A stretch of DNA of 64,000 nucleotides, from assembly GCA_001600635.1 (NCBI GenBank), contig BCKL01000009.1:124001-188000 (forward strand), in the 5' to 3' direction. The notes under the pieces were generated by a model. It saw only the letters and a list, made by a program, of their open reading frames with translations. It was not told where the DNA came from and ran no database searches. Below, in pieces: positions 1-11,100 of this stretch; the stretch's first letter is position 1; the number at the start of each line of letters is the position of its first letter. The position numbers and the translations under genes were made by a program. This stretch comes from Leucosporidium creatinivorum (lineage: Eukaryota > Basidiomycota > Microbotryomycetes > Leucosporidiales > Leucosporidiaceae).

Positions 1-784
1 GTGCGACCGCGTGCCACTTGCGAGAGACGAGGCAGGCGAGTTGAAGGCGAGCAGGCGAGGATTTGGCGACGTCGGGCTCGGCGACCGTTTCGAGGATGTG
101 CTGGAGGAGCTCGGTGGGGAGGCGGTCGAGATCGAAGCGCGGCTTGATATCCCTGTAAGCGCTCAGGGTCAGCCTGGCTCCGACGACTTCGAGGGGCACG
201 CTTACAACTCCTTCCGGATCGCGGTGGTGAGCTTCTCGAGCCAGCGACGACGCTCCGCCCCTCCCGGCGTACTGGCTACGGCACTAGCTTCCACTTTGGC
301 GAAAACGCGAAGTAGCAAGTTGGCTCCGAACGGCCCTCCCAGCTGCACGAGCGAAGAGTCGATGCTTCCCTGGACGCGACGCGGCCAGGAGCGGAAGGTC
401 AGCTCGTCGAGTGAGTGCTGGGGAGCGGAGGGAGCTACTGACTGTAGTGAAGAGACTCTCGAGCACGCGGCGCACTTCTTCCCAGCTCGCGTCGCCTTGT
501 GAGAGCTTCCAGTCCGATCCTCCAGGCGCGGTCTGCGAGGCAAGCACGGGCGCTTGAGGAGCTTCGACAACGCGCACGAGCAAAGGGTACAGGGGCAGGT
601 AGAAGGGCGAAGACGACGCTGTGAGAGCTTTGGGGGCGGGCGATGCTTCCAGGTCATTGACGGCCTCTCCAAGCTTGACGAGCGCAGCGGAGCGTGCAGG
701 CGGCTCGGGAGGGTCGCTGTCTGCTGAAGTCGTCGAAGGGTAGGTTCCCATGGCCAGTCTAGCAGTCTGCTTGGTGCGCGCCAT
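1..784 (-). CDS. F-box protein with a histone H3-like N-terminus (C-terminus beyond the window)
   Basis: The start codon at 784-782 opens a protein beginning MARTKQTARLAMGTYP. Residues 1-9 equal the histone H3 tail including the initiator Met; H3 K9 is replaced by Leu. Proposed exons are 784-476, 417-206 and from 152 past the window start. The 153-205 intron has GTAAG, a GGCTGACC branch site and TTACAG; the 418-475 intron has GTGCGC and CCCCAG but a poor branch site, so it is less sure. The third exon gives DIKPRFDLDRLPTELLQHIL followed by a CLVSRKWHAVA-like stretch, which is an F-box. F-box proteins recruit substrates to SCF ubiquitin ligases through Skp1. The gene lies only 97 nt behind the stop of the F-box gene at 885-2459, same strand, and that gap holds the 3'-UTR intron of the upstream gene plus a CCAAT. 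Protein role and expression are unknown. Confidence 0.6.
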
Positions 785-884
785 CCTTGATTCGAGCTGT
801 TGAAGCGAAGCGAGCGAGTGATTGGTCGCAGAGCAGCGAAGCGAGAAGCAGTGAGAGCCTCACCCCACCTCGACTCCGCCGAGC

Positions 885-2459
885 TCAGTTCCCTACGATC
901 CCGAGCTCCTGCAGCAGCTCCTCAACCTCGGCTCTCCTCGCACCACACCACCCTGAGCCAACGTCGACCGCAAAGCTTGCGTTGTAGTATTGAAGCTGCC
1001 GTAGCTTGGGGAGAGGGCGCGAGCGGAGGAAGGTGAGGAGGACCGAGGGCGAGTAGTCCGATCGGCGGATATTGAGGTGTGTGAGGCCGGTCGGGAGGCA
1101 TGCGAGATGGATGGGGGCGGACGCTTTGGGGAAATCGTCGGTCTCAATGGTGAAGGAGGTGGTCCATGCTGGGACGCTACAGAGGAAGGCATTGTACGCC
1201 GCGACGATGCGCGAGTGGGTGCGGTCGTTTTCGGAGAAACCGCCGTAGTCGGTGAGGGTGAAGGTGAGAGAGCGTAGAGCTCGGAGGTGGGAGAAGGAAA
1301 GCTTGCTGAACGAGAGGTCGTCAAGCTCCACCTGAAGAGCCACGCGAGCGAGAGTCGAGGACGAGGATCGGGTGAGGGCCTCCAAAAGGGCTGCTACGCC
1401 GTCTTGTTGGTAGTTCGCGCAGAGCCGAAGGTCGACTAATGCCGCTGAGAACGCCTGAGGAACGCCCGCCTCGCCTCCGGGGATGTGCAGCGCGAGCGTT
1501 GTGAGATCGACCTGCTCCTCTAGCATCCTCCACAGCCCTGCCTGAGGCGCCATCCGCTGCTCGGTATCGCGGAGGTCCGAGATGTCGCTGATCTGCAGAG
1601 TCCGCACGCGTAGGTGACTGTGCCACAGCAGTTCCACCATATGCACGTTCTCGTCGGGGGACGCCGGCGAGAGCCAGACGTGGTGAGGCCGGCAGGCTCT
1701 TAGGATGGGCAGGACGCCGTCTAGGATCCGACCATATTGCTTGAGCGGAGCGCCAGCCTCAATCCGAACATCCACGCGACGGACGAGCGAGCCCAGCGCG
1801 GGGCAGCGACTGAGGACGGTAGCGAGCGCTTCGTAGTTCACCTTGACCTTGGCATTGCGCCATAACCCAACAGAGTGACGAGTCGAGGTTCCTTCACTGC
1901 CGGGAGATAGGTCGCTGACTACCAGCGACAGCGTCTCGTAGAGAGCCTCTCGGGCGAGGGGGAGGAAGCTCTTCGAGACGAGACAGCAGCTGGCAAGGTC
2001 TCTGGTGGTCCGGTGGTCAATCGCGAGTTGGTGGAGAATGAGGGAGATGATCTCGGAGGGTAGAGTAGGTCGTGAAGGGTCGCAGGGGGTGGATGGCTGA
2101 AGAGGAGCGGCGAGGATGGTAATGGCTGTAGCCAGGACGGAAGCCACCGAGGCGACCTCCAGGAGGGAGAGGGTCGGAGCGGAAGTAGTGGTAGTTTGGA
2201 GCTTTTCCTTGGCCGCTACGAGCGATCCGAAGCTCTTCAACGCGACGGAGAAGGGGTCAGCGAACGAGGAAAGGCCGGGCTGCAGGCCGGTAGGACTCAC
2301 CGAAGCATACCCGGCGGGCACAGGCAGCTCGTGTATCTCCTTCAATTCCTCCAGCAACCATCTACAGCTCTTCGACGGCAAACAGCCCTCCTCGAGGTCG
2401 ACTTGGGCCCAAAGCGAGACCAGAGCGCCGCGAAGACGAGCGAGGACAGCGGCGGACAT
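885..2459 (-). CDS. F-box/LRR-like protein, family copy 1
   Basis: The protein starts MSAAVLARLRGALVSLWAQV and ends LLQELGIVGN. The F-box core reads RPTLPSEIISLILHQL with downstream CCLVSKSFLPLAREALYETL. The C-terminal two thirds are irregular Leu-rich repeats (VDLTTLALHI, LRALRSLTFTLTD, LTHLNIRRSDYSPSVLL). The frame is open throughout. By comparison with the paralogues a 66-nt in-frame intron (GTGAGT to TTGAAG, with TCGCTGACC) probably follows the PAGYAS motif at about residue 50, so it can be spliced or read through. A start further upstream, at 2630, is possible in the same frame but is not conserved in the paralogues. The likely role is substrate adaptor of an SCF ubiquitin ligase; the substrate is unknown. 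It is divergent from the Gyp1 gene. Confidence 0.75.
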   Translation of the reverse strand: MSAAVLARLRGALVSLWAQVDLEEGCLPSKSCRWLLEELKEIHELPVPAGYASVSPTGLQPGLSSFADPFSVALKSFGSLVAAKEKLQTTTTSAPTLSLLEVASVASVLATAITILAAPLQPSTPCDPSRPTLPSEIISLILHQLAIDHRTTRDLASCCLVSKSFLPLAREALYETLSLVVSDLSPGSEGTSTRHSVGLWRNAKVKVNYEALATVLSRCPALGSLVRRVDVRIEAGAPLKQYGRILDGVLPILRACRPHHVWLSPASPDENVHMVELLWHSHLRVRTLQISDISDLRDTEQRMAPQAGLWRMLEEQVDLTTLALHIPGGEAGVPQAFSAALVDLRLCANYQQDGVAALLEALTRSSSSTLARVALQVELDDLSFSKLSFSHLRALRSLTFTLTDYGGFSENDRTHSRIVAAYNAFLCSVPAWTTSFTIETDDFPKASAPIHLACLPTGLTHLNIRRSDYSPSVLLTFLRSRPLPKLRQLQYYNASFAVDVGSGWCGARRAEVEELLQELGIVGN

Positions 2460-2633
2460 GTAGCTCGATAGTCCGAGCTCTGTCGATCCTGTTGAGCTTC
2501 TTGCTGCACCGTAACGAGTCGAGAGCTGTGAGACGAGTGAGTTGGCGGAGAGAGAGCCGTGTTTCGAGCTCCACGACAGGGTTCGCCTCCTCCGCATCCG
2601 AGAGCAGCTCGGTCTGTATCTCTTCAGCAACCG

Positions 2634-5600
2634 ATGTTACCGTGGAGTCGCTCCAGTAACAGCTCAGCTACATCCCCACCACCTACCACCTCTTCACTCC
2701 CATCCCATCGTCGCGGCTCCTCGTCGCTCTCGTCGTCGTCCACGAGCCAGTCAAAGGGCAAGCTCGCAAAGCCTCGCCGAGCAGGAGGAGGAGGAGGAGG
2801 AGATGAAGAGCTACAGGAGCAAGACGACGATTGCTGGGATGAAGGCAGCGATGATGAGCAGACGGTAGCAGCCTTAGCGCTGGGCCGTCATCCTCAACGG
2901 CCTTCGCTTAGTGGGCTACACATTTCTAGCAGCAACACAATCACCAGTAACTCGGCCCAATCAAGTGGCACCTCATCAGCTCCAGCTCTCGCCAATCCAC
3001 CCTCCCCCACCTCCGCCTCGTCGTCCGCCCCAGCTGCCGCCGTCGCTTCCCCTTCTTCCTGGTCTTTCAACCCCTTCAGCATCATCGCTCCCTCACCCAA
3101 ATCACCAGCACCAGCGCCTGCTCTCCCCGGGCCAGAAGCTGTAGCCCAAGCCCTGGCATCCAATTCGAGCGCCTCGTCAACAGCAGCGCGACCGCAACTC
3201 GCTGCTACGCCGACAGCTACAACGTCAGGGAGCAGAGGGGGCAGCTACCTAGCTAATGCGAGTGAGATTCAGGCGGAGGCGGATCGGAAAGTCGAGCTGG
3301 AGGAACGGGCGAAACGGCGCTCGGGGGAGGAGGTGAGCGGGGAGGCTCAGGTCGATGGGGAGGGGGAGGGCGATGAGGAGGAGAAGCAAGGGAGGACGAG
3401 GAGAGGGAGTACGTATCAGATGGATCAGTGGAAGAAGGCTCTCAAGCCGGATGTATTGGAGTTGGTCAAGGGTGGGTCTTCTCGGCGCTTTCCTTCTCTC
3501 ATCGCCGAGCTGAGCTGACTTACGACCGCTTCCAACCGCAGACCCAATCTCCCTCCTCTCACGTCTCTCCGCCGACGTTCCTCCCCCTCCAGCACCAGCC
3601 TTCATCCCTCCCTCGCCCATCACGCCCTCCCACGCCCGTCGTCACTCTCTCGCCTCCATCCCCGGTACATCCCCTACAGATTCCGACGACGAAGACCCCT
3701 CTTCCGGCTATGTCCAGCTCGATGCCACAGCGTTCGGGAGCGGAGGACCAGAGGTGGTGGATCTGAGCAAGGAGGAGGATCCCGAGGAGAGGGAGATGGA
3801 GGAGAGTGCGGAGAAGGGGAGGGAGAGGAGGAGGAGGAGGAAGTTCTTTGAAGTCTTGGGCGGGGAGGAGGTTGATTTGGGTGAGTGGGGAGGATTGGAG
3901 GATTGGTCTGCGCGCGGCGAGGCTGGGTCGGTATGAAGCAAGGGAGCGGGGAATCGAGTGGTGCCACGTAACGGGAGCCGGGGCTGACTTTTGGCACGCC
4001 CTTCGTCCCCTTCCCTCTTTCTTGCCCTATCACAGCCCAACTCCGCTCCCTCGCCTGGGCCGGCATCCCCGCCGAGCTCCGTCCAATGGCCTGGCAGCTC
4101 CTCCTCGTACGTCCTTCTTCTTCTCCTCTCACTTCTCTCACTAACCTCTCACTCCTCACAGGGTTACCTCCCCACCCCCTCCTCCCGTCGTCTCTCAACT
4201 CTCGCCCGTAAGCGCCAAGAATACGCCGATGCCGTTCGACTGGCCTTCAGTCGCGGCGTCAAGGGCTTGGATGCCCCCATTTGGCATCAGATTAGTATCG
4301 ATGTGCCGAGGACGAATTCGGGCGTGGCGTTGTGGAGGGGGGAGGGGACGCAGAGGGTGAGTTGGGAAAGCTCGTGGAAAGCTCGGCATAGGTTCTGCAT
4401 AGGAGAAGGGGAGTGCGATGAGACGCTGACCTTTGTTTTGACCTTCTCTCCCCTCTTTCTCTCGCACGTTCCACCTTCTCCTGGCGGACCTCCACTCTCT
4501 CACCCTCGCCAGTCACTCGAACGAATCCTTTACGTCTGGGCCATCCGTCATCCAGCTTCGGGCTACGTGCAGGGCATCAACGATCTTGTGACGCCCTTCT
4601 TTCAGGTCTTTTTGGGGAGCTATATCGGTGAGCTACCGGTTTCGATTCTCTCGGAGACGGTGGGCGAGGCGCAGCGGGCTCGGCGAGGGGACGCTGGGAG
4701 GTCAGGAGCGGCGGAACAGAGCAGGAGAGCTTCAAGAGAACGTTGAGCAAGCCGCTGACGCTCCGGCTACGCTACACAGACACCGACCCCGAGCTGTACG
4801 ACGTCTCAGCTCTCCCTCCCTCAGTCCTCGAAGCCCTCGAAGCAGACTCCTTCTGGTGTCTCTCCAAGCTCTTGGATGGGATCCAGGATAACTACATCTT
4901 CGCGCAACCGGGAATTCAGAGGCAGGTGAAGAGGATGAGGGAGTTGTGTGAGAGGGTTGATGGTGAGTCGCTTCTTGCCTCTCCTTCGTCGCTCGACGTC
5001 GGCGCTCCTTTATACGCCGCCGCCGCCGCTCCTCTTCATTTTTGGGGATACCGAAGCTGACCCCGACTTCACCGCCCGACAGCCCCCCTAGCGCACCACC
5101 TCGAATCCCACTCGGTCGAGTTCATCCAATTCGCCTTCCGGTGGATGAACTGCCTCTTGATGCGCGAGATGAGCGTCAAGTGTATCACGAGGATGTGGGA
5201 TACGTATCTGGTGCGTTCTGGCTTCACTTTTAGCTGCACTTCTCGACCGTGGAAGGAGAGCGCCGAGCTGACCCTTGCTCCCCCTCTTGTCCCCTTCGCG
5301 ATCACAGGCCGAAGGAGGCGACGCGTTTTCCGAGTTCCACCTTTACGTTTGCCTCGCCTTCCTGGTGAAGTGGAGCGATCAGCTGAGGGAGATGGACTTC
5401 CAGGTGAGTCGGCTGTTGCTCTCTCGCTCTGGAGATGATCGCTGACATCTCTGATTCTCCTCTTTCATCCTGCTCCCGTCTCACCTCACTTCCACAATTG
5501 TGCCGTACTTCGTCTCTCCACACCAACCTCAACTCGCTCCTCCTCCCCTATTCTCTTCTTCTCCCCCCTCTCCTGGCCGACTGCTCCCCTCACTCCTACT

Positions 5601-5722
5601 CGCGCCATCAGTCCATCATCATCTTCCTCCAATCCCTTCCGACGCAAGACTGGAACGACAAGAACATTGAACTGCTGCTCAGCGAGGCGTTCATGTGGTC
5701 GAGGACATTTGAGGCGCGGTAG
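2634..5722 (+). CDS. GYP1: Gyp1/TBC1D22-type Rab GTPase-activating protein
   Basis: Nine exons are read: 2634-3471, 3542-3880, 4036-4106, 4162-4356, 4513-4627, 4780-4962, 5083-5210, 5308-5403 and 5612-5722. All junctions keep frame. The N-terminal roughly 280 residues are low-complexity Ser/Pro/Ala. MDQWKKAL leads into the TBC domain: LAWAGIPAELRPMAWQLLLG, then IWHQISIDVPRTNS (IxxDxxR arginine finger), GYVQGINDL (YxQ glutamine finger), and SVEFIQFAFRWMNCLLMREM. The C-terminus LQSLPTQDWNDKNIELLLSE matches the TBC1D22/Gyp1 subfamily. Gyp1 stimulates GTP hydrolysis on Ypt1/Rab1-class GTPases at the Golgi. An upstream in-frame ATG at 2559 would lengthen the low-complexity tail; I prefer 2634. Confidence 0.88.
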
Positions 5723-6019
5723 ACGGACGTCGCTGTCAGCCGAGGGCGAGAGGGCAGTGGCGGAAGAGAGATCAGTGTAGCATTCAGCGGCTGTAGTCTG
5801 GAGTAGCAGTAGTAGTAGCAGGTCGTGCATCAATCATCAGAGTTCGCAATCGACCCTCGGAGTGTCGCTCGCTTGGCTCGAGTTGCTCGCGAGCGAGTCT
5901 CTCTCCTCGTGGTCGAGCAGACTACTACTGTCGTCTGAAACACATCGTCGCGACCAGATCCATGCAGAATTCTACTCTTCAGCTATTTCCCCGATCATCA
6001 TCTGCAGCCCTCCCCTCCT

Positions 6020-6996
6020 CTAAGCCCATCTCTGCCGAAGTTCCTCCTCCGAGACGCCGCTCCTCCTCGCCTGACGAGGGGTAAGGCTCGGCACATGCGC
6101 GAGACTGGGTTGGAGTGTATGTGCTGGAGCCTTAGTAGTTGGCGTTCCAATCTTGCGCCGCTCCTCGTGCAGGAGGATCCTCTGCTCGGCGAAAGAGGGA
6201 CAAATCGGACAGAGGTCAGCCATCTTTCTGTGCTCAAGTGACGCTTCCCACGTCCTGAGAGTGAAAGACTAGAGAGATAGTACATACTGCCTCATAGTCT
6301 CGAGCCGCAAGGAACGTCTAAAGGGAGGAGGGAAGAGAAGAGAAGCCTCAGCCGATGTTGGCGAACGCCGAGCACCGACTCGAGCGCCGAGACTTCCACT
6401 CACCTTCGCCCGCAGCCAAGCGGTACTGTGTTGGGCGCCCCAATCTCTGTATCCTACAAAGAGGTGTGCATCCACATTTTTGAGCTGGTGGGCCGCCTTC
6501 AACAAGTTGTCCACCGTCTCCTTGACGTAGTCGAAGCAGGCCCCGCCGGTTTCTTCATCATACATGAGCTGGCGGGCGGGGGCGGGGAGGTGAGGTCAAT
6601 AAAACACGCCGTATGTAGGCTGTTGCTGCGCCTACCTTGATGAGAGGCCGCATCCCATTCTGCTGGTCCTCTCCAGCGAAGGTGCTGAAGAACCCAGGCT
6701 CATCCCTACTCGTAAACGGCCTCGTCTCAGGCCGCATGGCTTGAATCTTTCCAATCTTGCGTCGAGTAGAGTTTCGAACGCTTGTAGCTCGGTGCAGCGC
6801 CAGGGGGGAGGCGTCGGGGAGCATGGGGAGCAGGCCGCCGTCGGCATCGCCGAGAAAAGCGAGCGCTACTTCCTCGGCGACATGGCACATGGATAACGCG
6901 TCGACTTGGTTGAGAGGAGAGGGGGGGGAGAGGGGAGGCTTTGGTGGCGCTGTGGTGCACCAAGATGGCGGCGACCCGATCGTAAGAGACTGGCAT
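6020..6996 (-). CDS. Unknown HVPSLT-family protein, copy D (apparent frameshift in exon 1)
   Basis: This is a member of the unrecognised family best seen intact at 52167-53114. The start is MPVSYDRVAAILVHHS. The splice pattern is shared: exon 2 (6568-6404) is 165 nt, as in the intact copy, and encodes FVGYRDWGAQHSTAWLRAK. Exon 3 is 30 nt (TFLAARDYEA). The last exon ends SLAHVPSLTPRQARRSGV then SEEELRQRWA and stop. Exon 1 changes frame once near a run of eight G on the + strand at 6921-6928, where the paralogue reads straight through, so either a homopolymer error or a real break. It is head-to-head with the F-box relic at 7206. No domain is recognised and no function is proposed. Confidence 0.55.
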
Positions 6997-7205
6997 CTCT
7001 CAGTGGCAAGGTGAAGACGAAGCAGGCTGGGACAATGGAAGAGAATGGAAGTGCAGATTTGAAGAGCTACGTAGCATATGTGGTAGGGACTCCCACCGCA
7101 CAGCAATCGGCTATACGAGTGAGAGCGGTGGAAACAAGGGGCAGCGAGCGATGCTCGGCGTTCGTTCAGCTCCTCCACAAGCGGTTCAGCCAGCGGCCAT
7201 AGGAT

Positions 7206-7922
7206 TTGTACATTAGACATCAGCGATATTTCGGATCTCGAGGAGCAGGAACGCCGCGTGGCACCGCAGACCGGGCTGTGGAAGATGCTGGAGGAGCAGG
7301 TCGACCTGAAAGCGCTCGCGCTGCAGTCCTCCGAGGGCGAGCTAGGTATCCCGGAAGCTTTCTCAGCGTCACTCATCGATATCCGACTGTGCGCAGATCT
7401 TCAGGTGCATGGCGTTGCTCCCCTGTTTGAGGCCCTCACCCGATCCTCCTCGTCGAGTCTTGTTCGCGTCGCTCTTCGGGTCGCCATCAACGATAACTCC
7501 CTCGACAAATTCCCCTTCTCACACCTTCATGCACTGCGCTCCCTTCACCTCACCTTGACCGACTTTGCGGAAGTCGCTCTGGGCGAGCGCATGTGTGGCG
7601 CCGCCGCCTCGTGCAATGCTTCCTCTGTCGCATCCCAACTTGGACGACATCCCTCACAATTGAGACCGAGGCGTTTCCCGAAGCGCCCGCCCTCCTCGCT
7701 ATCAGTTCCCTCCCATCTTCCCTCACGCACCTCGATATTCGCCGCTTGGAGTACTCGCCCTCGGCCCTCCTCGCCTTCCTCCGCTCGGGCTATCTTCCTG
7801 AATTACGGCAACTGCAGTACTATGATGCAAGTAGCAACAACGAAGACCCTGGGGGGTGGTGCGATGGGAAGCGGGCGGAGGTCGAGGAGCTGTTAGAGGA
7901 TTTGGGCATTCGAGGGAATTGA
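7206..7922 (+). pseudogene. 5'-truncated F-box/LRR relic
   Basis: Only the LRR half of the F-box/LRR family is present. It runs from TLDISDISDLEEQERRVAPQ, through GLWKMLEEQVDLKALAL, to a C-terminus LLEDLGIRGN and TGA at 7920-7922. The F-box half and exon 1 are missing, and one frame change lies near 7590 between the LTDFAEV and IPTWTTSLTIETEAFPEA segments. The closest relatives in the window are the copies at 885-2459 and 49704-51273. The truncation point abuts a promoter block shared with the other HVPSLT-family genes, so this is the remnant of a head-to-head pair like 51273/52167. Confidence 0.8.
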
Positions 7923-8160
7923 ACTCTGCCGAGTCGATTCGCATGTTGCGAGGCTTGGCGTAGTTGCAGTCACCCAACCTCATCCACTTATTTACCCTCT
8001 TCACGTTCAAGCTCGAGTGCCGACGGCTTCTGCGAGCTGCTCCTGTGAGCTTCGGTCGAACAGCGCAGCCAAGCTCGGTCGGGTCAAGTACGGCTCGCTT
8101 CGCATTTCGACACTCTGCTGAGCACAGACAGTAGGGCATTACATGTAGATAATTGAAGCT

Positions 8161-11100
8161 CTACTTCATCGACCGAGGTCCAAAGAAGCTGCTGGTGGGC
8201 ATGCCAGGCTTTGAAGGCGAGCTCGACGGTGCAGCCTTCGACTCGAGCAGACCCTGATTTGCGAGTGAGGGGGCAGCGAGTCAGNGGNNATCACNNANAN
8301 NANGCGAAAANAAGAGCTCACCTTGGCTGAACCGCCGGAAGAAGAGCCGCCGTGCTTTGCTTGGAACTGAGCGGGGGGGCGGGAGCACCAGGAGCAAAGG
8401 TGAGGAGGAGCAAGAGAAGAGAGTGGAAGACAGTCAGCAATCAAAGGCGTGCAGCAGAGCCTCAATCGGCAGCGCTTACGCTCATCAGCTCGGCGATGTC
8501 GGTTTGTAGGCTCTTCTTCTCGTCGCGGAGCTTGCCAACCTGTAAGCGCGGCGGAGGGGGAGGGGAGGAGAGGTTGTGGTCAGCTATCCGCGCTCGCGAA
8601 GGCGATAAGGATCTATGGATATAGCAGACGCACCTCCTTGAACATGCGTTGGACCTGCGCGAGGCGAGAGGAGGTCAGCGTTCCTGCTCGGCGCAGAAGC
8701 AAAGATCGTCGGTTCAAACTCACCTCATTCGTGAGTTGGCCTCGGAAGTCCTTGACATGGTCATCGACGCCGCTCTTGACTTGCCTGCAGAGGTAGACGG
8801 AGTCAGCTCTCGCTCATCATCGCTCGCAGCTCTCCTCGGCGCTGGTAGATCAGCTCGCTCCGAACTCACCCAAGCAGCTTCTTTGTCTCCTCCTTGAGGG
8901 CAGGATCCATCTGTGCTGGGAGAGCGGTCTTACTTGTCTCCATGGCGGCGGCGATCTTGTGCAGAAGGGTGTCCTGCTCGGTCGACTTGGCTTGGAGAGC
9001 CGAAAGGGCCTGGTCGAGTTCTGCGGAGAGGAGAAGGCGAACAGAGGGAGGAGTGAGAAGACGGGAATGAGTAAATGAGATGATGGTGATGGGGGAGGGG
9101 CAGAGGAAAAGGTAATCAGCTCCGTGCCGAGCGCCGAACGATCAAGTCGAGCATCGACGAGACGGGCTCGAACTCACTGGCCTCCCGGCTTCCACCTATC
9201 CCGGCGATGGCCTCCAACCTCTTGATCTCCTCCCTCTTGGCCTCTAGCTCGGCCCTCTCCCTCCTCGACAGTCCGCCATTCTTGGCCTTCTCCTCCTTCT
9301 CACGCTCCTCCTGCTCCTTCTGCTTGCGGCTGATCTCGCGCATCGATTGGAGGATCTCGAAGACGGCGACTGTTGATGATAGCGAGTGAGGCGGTAATCG
9401 AGGGGAGAAGGCAAGGGGGAGAGGGACATGGCGCCGAAGAGCGATATAGGAGGGAGGAGGAAAGTGACGGTTGAGGGAGAACGAGGTCAGCGCTGTTCGT
9501 CGACTCCAGCCGCGAGTAGTAGGGAAATTACTCACTGGCCATGGTACCAGCATCAACTTCCTTCTCTCCCGTTCCCTCCGCCAAGTTCTGCAACGCCTGA
9601 GCGAGTCCCTCGTCGGTCTTGATAGCCTCGACGATGGGTCCGTTCTTGGGCTTGCGGGCCAATACATCGTCCTTGAGAGCGTGTTCGAGAGCATCTTTGC
9701 CTTGCGCGCGCGAGAGAGAACGAGCTCCCCCTCCCCAGCGAGCGGCGTGCTCGGCCGACGAGACTTGAGCGGGTCCGCCTAATGAGTGAGGGAGAGGATC
9801 AGCTGTCCGTCGCCGAGGGAAGACGATAACACAGCGCACCCCACATCTTCAATCCCGGCATCCCAGGCATGCGAGGTCCTCGAGGCTTCTTGACGCCCGA
9901 CGCCGAACCTCGCCTCACGAGCTTGCCCTTGTCGTCGTAGAGGTCGCTGGAATCGGCCATCTTCTTGTCGAGCTGGGCGAACGAGCTGAGAGGGTTGACG
10001 CCAAACTTGACCTTGTGTGCTGCTGCTCTCGCCGTAGGATGAGCGTCCAGCTGAACTTCCGCCTGCGCCTCCAGCTGATCAACGAGCGTCGACACCGACC
10101 CGTGGTCCTCGTCCTGCACCGTCTGTTGCTGATCTTGCTCGGCGAATGGAGGTGCAGAAGTCGAGCGATGATGATGTGTTGCCGGCTGAGGNGCGAAGGG
10201 ATCGTCCGAGACCAGCTCGGTGCGCAGGCGACGGGCGAGTAGATCTGGCAGCTCGCCGAGATGGGTGCGAAGATCTTCGACGGTGGAGATGAGTCGCTCG
10301 AACTGGGTATCGTTGGAGTAGCGAGACTCGTGCATAACCTGTAGGTGACGGAGGAGGGTTAGTAGTAGCGCGATGCAGCAGAGAGAGAGGCCGAAAAGCC
10401 ACCTCGGCGAGCTGATTGACGAAGAGGCCCATTTGGTCGCGCTGGTGGTTGGCGGTGGAGATGTCTGTTGGGGCGAGGGAGCAGTGTGAGCTCGGTGAAG
10501 CGCCTGGATGCGGCAGAGAAAGACTTGCGGTCGCCGGTAATCCTGAACTGCTCTTGAAGCCCTCGAAGGACCTGCGAGAACGATGCGTCAGTCGAAGCCC
10601 AAGAGCGATGGCAGCGAAAGAAGAAGGAGTCTACATCGATGTTTCCATAAGCTTGCTCCGACGTTGAAGGTGCAGTGTAGCCTTCCGAAGCGGCGTTGCG
10701 TCGGAGATGAGGCTGGAGGAGGAGCGGTCGATGGTCAGCCGAAGTCGGGCTGGATGCGAGGGAGATGTTCATACAGGTCCATAGCGATCACGGTCCCAGG
10801 GGATACGGCTCTTGCTGGTATGTTCGTGCACCGGCTGCTCATGCTGCTAGAAGGGAAGGGAGTCAGAATCAGCTCGGCGACGACGAGGGAAGAAACCCGA
10901 GCAGCTCACCTCGAACTGCGATGGCGGCATGCGACGTGAGCACAAGAGGCGTCATATAGCAAGAAGAGGAAGTACATACATGCGAGCCATCGTCATCAGG
11001 AGGCTCAACGCCGTCGGTAGACTGCGATGGAGGAAGCCAGAGCGGGCCGAGCAACGTCAGCTCTCGTCGCTCGCATTGTGTCACAGCTCGAGATGAGCAC

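Noticed and set aside
885-1324. Long alternative-frame ORFs over the F-box, PH and chitin synthase genes
   Set aside because: High GC keeps shadow frames open; none shows domain motifs or conserved residues between paralogues.
8285-8311. Cluster of unknown bases in the IR1 left arm
   Set aside because: It falls in an intron of the PH gene; the right copy has ordinary sequence there. Treated as a base-calling gap, not biology.
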